A stretch of DNA of 64,000 nucleotides from positions 4,371,817-4,435,816 of the forward strand of contig CM055740.1 of the NCBI GenBank assembly GCA_029465975.1, written 5' to 3'. Made by a program: the position numbers and the translations under genes. Source of the stretch: Dallia pectoralis. Lineage: Eukaryota; Chordata; Actinopteri; Esociformes; Umbridae. This document shows positions 60,276 to 64,000 of the stretch, one piece after another. Position 1 is the first letter of the stretch, and every line of letters begins with the position of its first letter. The notes below the pieces were generated by a model, which was not told the DNA's origin, ran no database searches, and worked only from the letters and a program-made list of their open reading frames with translations.

Positions 60276-61340
60276 ACATAAGCGGATGAAATTATGAATC
60301 CCTCCAATCCGATCGCACGTCTAGCTTCATGTTGAACCAATCAAGATGTGGTTTTTTGGGGATTAAAGTCCGCCTTAAAATTATGTTCACTTTATTTACG
60401 GGTGTTTGACGTAATAGATTATTGTGAAACAAGTACTTCCGTTGTCATACACGTGCGTCTTCCCTCCTTTTTATTTTTCTGAAGAAAATAAATATTGTCC
60501 AAAGATTTAAAATAGAATTTCTGGTCTCTAAATTATACGCATGTTAATGTCTGATTGGTTAGTACTGTCTTCTGCTTTCATCATCTTCTCAGTGACCTAC
60601 TGGATCTTTGAACTGCACATAACTTAATGCTATCTGATTGTTTACCGATCAACTAGGATCCAGGGTTGGGTATTACAATATTTTAAACTAGAAAAAGATA
60701 GTCTTGCATCAAATAAACTAAATGCGGCTCAATTTACTTTGTTCTAAGTGTCTGCTGTGAAGGCGGAGGATGAATGAGTATAAGGTATTATATATGCGTA
60801 TTAACGGAAGAGTTGTGTTGTCATTATGTAACCATCATGTTTTGGTAATTTTTAAGTGGAAAAAGGATTTGCCACTACATATCACACAAGTTGTTTAACT
60901 ATTTTCTTACTTAGAAAAGCAGGCACGCAAGGGTTTATTGGTGTGTGGCAAGCGCTGTATATTTTTGTTGTCACAGCAAATTAGATGCTGCAGGGTACAA
61001 TATTAAACTCCAACATCTATTTGCTTATATTAAGGGGATTACTGCGTACGCTGTCCTTGTATTTTAAATCTTAAATTAATTGAAACACTCAACATTTGCA
61101 CCACCTGCTTGATGGCGGCAGACCTGGTCCTTCCTGGCGGGCTCCTCTCAACGCCTTCACCGAAGAGAGCACTTGTATCCGCATGGACTTGAACGGCACA
61201 TTCTGTAGGTTTTACGTATTCTTAAGCAGATCAATTGAACACGCGACACTATTTGGACGAGTGTAATTTGCCCTCTAACCACTACCCCAGACCGTTTTTT
61301 CCATAACAGAAATGTGTTCAAGTTATCACTGACTGTCAAG

Positions 61341-61392
61341 AGCTAGCACACCTGGTTACGCTAGTCAAGAGCTAGCACACCTGGTTACGCTC
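61341..61392. repeat. 29-bp repeat, left copies flanking the THAP exon
   Basis: Two copies of 'gctagcacacctggttacgc', 29 bp apart. The same repeat resumes at 61,806-61,942 (about five copies) to the right of the THAP exon. Confidence 0.85.
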
Positions 61393-61496
61393 ATAGACAT
61401 AATATACATAGACGCCACATCCGCTGCTGGGCTCAAGAAATGCGGCCGCCATCTTAATGCGGTCAAACTCCTAGTTGGTAGCAGCAGAAGATATAC

Positions 61497-61576
61497 ATGC
61501 CACAGCACTGTGCAGCATATTCCTGCTTAAATCAGCGGACCATCGCCAGCTGGACTCGGGGGATTACCTTTCACAA
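61497..61576 (+). CDS. orphan THAP-domain N-terminal exon
   Basis: The ATG at 61,497 opens MPQHCAAYSCLNQ, then RTIASWTRGITFHK, followed by a good donor TTTCACAA|GTAAGA at 61,577. This is the N-terminal third of a THAP zinc finger (C-x4-C at C5 and C10, then the conserved 'FHKFP' region that would be completed by the next exon). THAP domains bind DNA and are shared by THAP proteins and P-element-like transposases. No second exon (CS-x-HF part) was recognised in the remaining 2.4 kb. It may be the first exon of a gene extending past the right edge, or a copy of such an exon. Confidence 0.6.
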
Positions 61577-61805
61577 GTAAGATTTAATATTTCGGTATTA
61601 TTGGTTGTGTTTTGTGAAAATATTACCAGAGAGTAGAGAAGGAGCTTAGATATTACTGTACTGAAATCTAAGTATGCTAGCTTGGCTATGTTTACTTCAC
61701 CGGCCGGTGATTACCCGATTATGAACTGAGACTTGATAAGTCATATAACACTTAGATTACAACGGACACAATAATGCTATTGTAGAAATATAACCTATTA
61801 TTACT

Positions 61806-61942
61806 GCTTGCACACCTGGTTACGCTAGTCCAGAGCTTGCACACCTGGTTACGCTAATCCAGAGCTTGCACACCTGGTTACGCTAGTCCAGAGCTAGCAC
61901 ACCTGGTTACGCTAGTCCAGAGCTAGCACACCTGGTTACCCT
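61806..61942. repeat. 29-bp repeat, right copies flanking the THAP exon
   Basis: About five copies of 'gcacacctggttacgctagt' plus ccagagctt or ccagagcta; same unit as at 61,341-61,392. Confidence 0.9.
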
Positions 61943-63900
61943 TGTCAGCTATTTATTCATCTAGTGCTGGGCAATATGGCCCAAAACATCATACACATTT
62001 TGTCAACACAATATTAACGGCCTCATAATTAATGGCCTTGTAAATTGTAGATCTATATAGTAATTATAATCTGAATATACTTTATAAAACAAACTGTTTT
62101 TATATACTGTTTATGCCTAAGATAAACGATATCAAGGAAGAAAACAAGTTTTGTTTTGTACAACTTTTAATAAAAAATAATAGGAATAGTGCAAATAAAA
62201 TAACACAGGTGTGCAGCATTATAACACCCCAAATGAAATATCCCTTATTCTGAATAAATTGGCAAAATGAGAAATATCCTGATAGCAATGTTAATGTTAT
62301 TTTCATTATAGAATTATTTTTAAAAACCTAGATGATATCCTTTATTAGTTAAAGAATATGTGCCCATGTAAGGGACAAAAAAACTAGGGGTCCCAGGGGA
62401 AAGGGCTGAATTTTTTAGTCCTGGCCAATCACGTCGTCTGACTAAATAAAATCCAGTAGTCGACCAGCGCGGTGAAGGGGAACTGCGATTGTCCCATTCG
62501 AATGACGTTGTCACACTTTCTGTTAGTTTAGGAATAGAGTAAATTAATTTCAGTACCAAGTCTGTGGAACGTGGCGTTTCTTCTGAACAAACAGATGAAC
62601 CACCCCCAAACCTCTAATCAGAGACCAGAAATGTTATAGCCTACCCTCAGTAAGATATAAATTCAATGATCGTCGTAACCTTTAAATGAGTTAGTTTTTC
62701 TTCATCCAACCGAACACACAAATGAGAATCACTGACAGCAGCCAGATACAGGCCCATATTGTGTATATTAGCAATAATATACCAGTAATGTCAAATTATA
62801 GCAGTTATTGCTTGAAATAAAACCAATAAGCAAAGAGACAATGGAAAGAAACAAGCCAAGGGACATGAGACACTGGGGATTTTGTAAATGTCTTCACAAC
62901 ACTGGACAGGCACTGGGACTACACAACAGCACACAAAGACACATTGAATATTAGGGGAAATGGTTTAATTTTGGAGACAGAGGCAAAGAAACACACCACA
63001 CATGAACAAACATTTACGAAATAAAACATTGACTTGGATTTCCAACTACACACCACTCCTATGGGGACAAACGGAATAATCAACCGACACAGGTCAAAAG
63101 GAAAAGCCCAGAAACTAATGAACAAATAATTAACTTTATATTAAACTAAGACATTCATTTACCTAACCACACAAGTTGTCTATAATAAATCCAGATGGCC
63201 ATTTATAATGAGCATCTGAGCAGAGCACACAATACTACTAACATGAAACTTACCACGATTTCAGAGGATCCCCTCCCTCCCCAGCCCTCCCCGAAAAATG
63301 AAGTGAGGAACATGTATATAAGCCAGTTAAAGAAATCAAAACAATTAGTTGTTTTAAGGAACATAAACTTTCTACCAAAAGTGTTCATTGACAACCACCA
63401 AGAAGCCAAACTCCAGACCCACAGTCAAGGCGAGGCCTTATAGAGAGGCCAGACATTTTTTTTCCAATATAGATTTCTTTCTTTAATTATTTCCAATATA
63501 AAAAAGCTTCACTGGTACAAAATACATATGAACAACCAGTATTGTAGAAATTGGAAAAAGCCAGTTATTTTTTCGTCATTTCGTTTTTCCAAATCCCACC
63601 CAAGTTTCAAAAAGGTTTGTTAGTTAAAACAAAAAAGTACTACTTTAATAATGTTTCACGGATAATAAACACATTAAGATGCACCGTGATTTGGCTTTCC
63701 GCAAGACAACAAACATCTATCAAATAATTCACGCGAGCGCAGAAGAAAGTGAACGTCATATCAATTGTCAAGACAAGAAAATGGTACAGAAACAGGAGAT
63801 TTTTTTACCAATACATAGCCTAAAAAGAAAAATTCTACCACAATTCAAAAAGCACTTTTTGTATGAGAACAGAACGACAGTGTGCAGCAAGGGATGCCGA
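61943..63900. other. right-end stretch without a recognised gene
   Basis: AT-rich unique sequence. A 'tagtgctgggcaatatggcc' motif at about 61,960 resembles a hAT-type terminal sequence, but no matching inverted end was found. Short frames here (for example 62,100-62,306, 62,320-62,559 and 63,679-63,966) resemble nothing I know. Confidence 0.4.
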
Positions 63901-63960
63901 GACGCCATCCCAAATGAAACCCTATCCCCTAGACAGTGCACTATACAGGGCCGTGGGACG
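63900..63960. repeat. dispersed 'gtgcactat' repeat (salmonid/pike type)
   Basis: 'catcccaaatgaaaccctat' followed by agacagtgcactatacagg. I recognise the layout (cccaaat, ccctat, gtgcactat, agggc) from salmonid genomes. Diverged pieces occur at 22,560, 6,925 and about 41,225. Confidence 0.55.
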
Positions 63961-64000
63961 TTTTAGAAAAACGCAAATTAAAAGCGGCCCGTGACTGTAG

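Noticed and set aside
61955..62340. Second hAT-type element starting tagtgctgggcaatatgg
   Set aside because: No inverted end or target-site duplication could be found in the following sequence.

Overview
The window is genomic DNA of a ray-finned fish, most likely a salmonid or a pike relative (Esociformes/Salmonidae). The evidence is GT-AG spliced genes with fish-like proteins, several dispersed repeats that I associate with salmonid and pike genomes (the 'gtgcactat' element near 63,910 and 22,570; the 'aaccaggt...gattgagaa' element near 3,050, 12,330 and 43,950), tRNA-derived SINEs, a hAT element, Tc1 and LINE remnants, and very heavy microsatellite and minisatellite content. The assignment below 'teleost' rests on remembered repeat families and is not certain.

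Three protein-coding genes can be reconstructed completely at the CDS level, and two others partially. From left to right they are: (1) the first coding exon of a PCTAIRE-type cyclin-dependent kinase, closest to CDK17 (minus strand, 14-131, the rest lies off the left edge); (2) ucma, upper zone of growth plate and cartilage matrix associated / Gla-rich protein (plus strand, 5 coding exons, 13,792-17,551, 130 aa); (3) camk1d, Ca2+/calmodulin-dependent protein kinase ID (minus strand, 11 coding exons, 45,354 down to 20,457, 430 aa), convergent with ucma; (4) dhtkd1, the mitochondrial 2-oxoadipate dehydrogenase E1 component (minus strand, 18 coding exons, 60,124 down to 48,343, 927 aa); (5) a lone N-terminal THAP-domain exon (plus strand, 61,497-61,576). 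All exon phases of the three complete genes close without a frameshift. As far as I recall, DHTKD1, CAMK1D and UCMA lie in the same order and relative orientation on human chromosome 10p, so this is conserved synteny, not a functional cluster: the genes serve lysine/tryptophan catabolism, calcium signalling and cartilage/calcification control.

Almost everything else is tandem repeat. Arrays have unit lengths of 17-73 bp and reach 2.5 kb; several show higher-order structure (1,134 bp in the 18-bp satellite at 34.2-36.7 kb; 5-mers and 7-mers in the two 29-bp arrays). Long open frames in these arrays are by-products of unit lengths that avoid stops, not genes.

The most unusual observation is that two unrelated genes each carry a minisatellite made from their own exon-intron boundary. 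Intron 3 of camk1d contains six further copies of a 72-bp unit that includes the end of exon 3 and its GTAAGT donor. Intron 8 of dhtkd1 (about 1.6 kb) is almost wholly built of about 38 copies of a 41-bp unit that begins inside exon 8 and includes the donor. In both genes, reading past the authentic donor meets an in-frame stop within three codons. These are candidate arrays of decoy 5' splice sites. Intron 13 of dhtkd1 is also almost pure CpG-rich minisatellite, and intron 3 has a G-rich minisatellite starting close to the donor. No bacterial-type system, CRISPR array or conventional operon is present.
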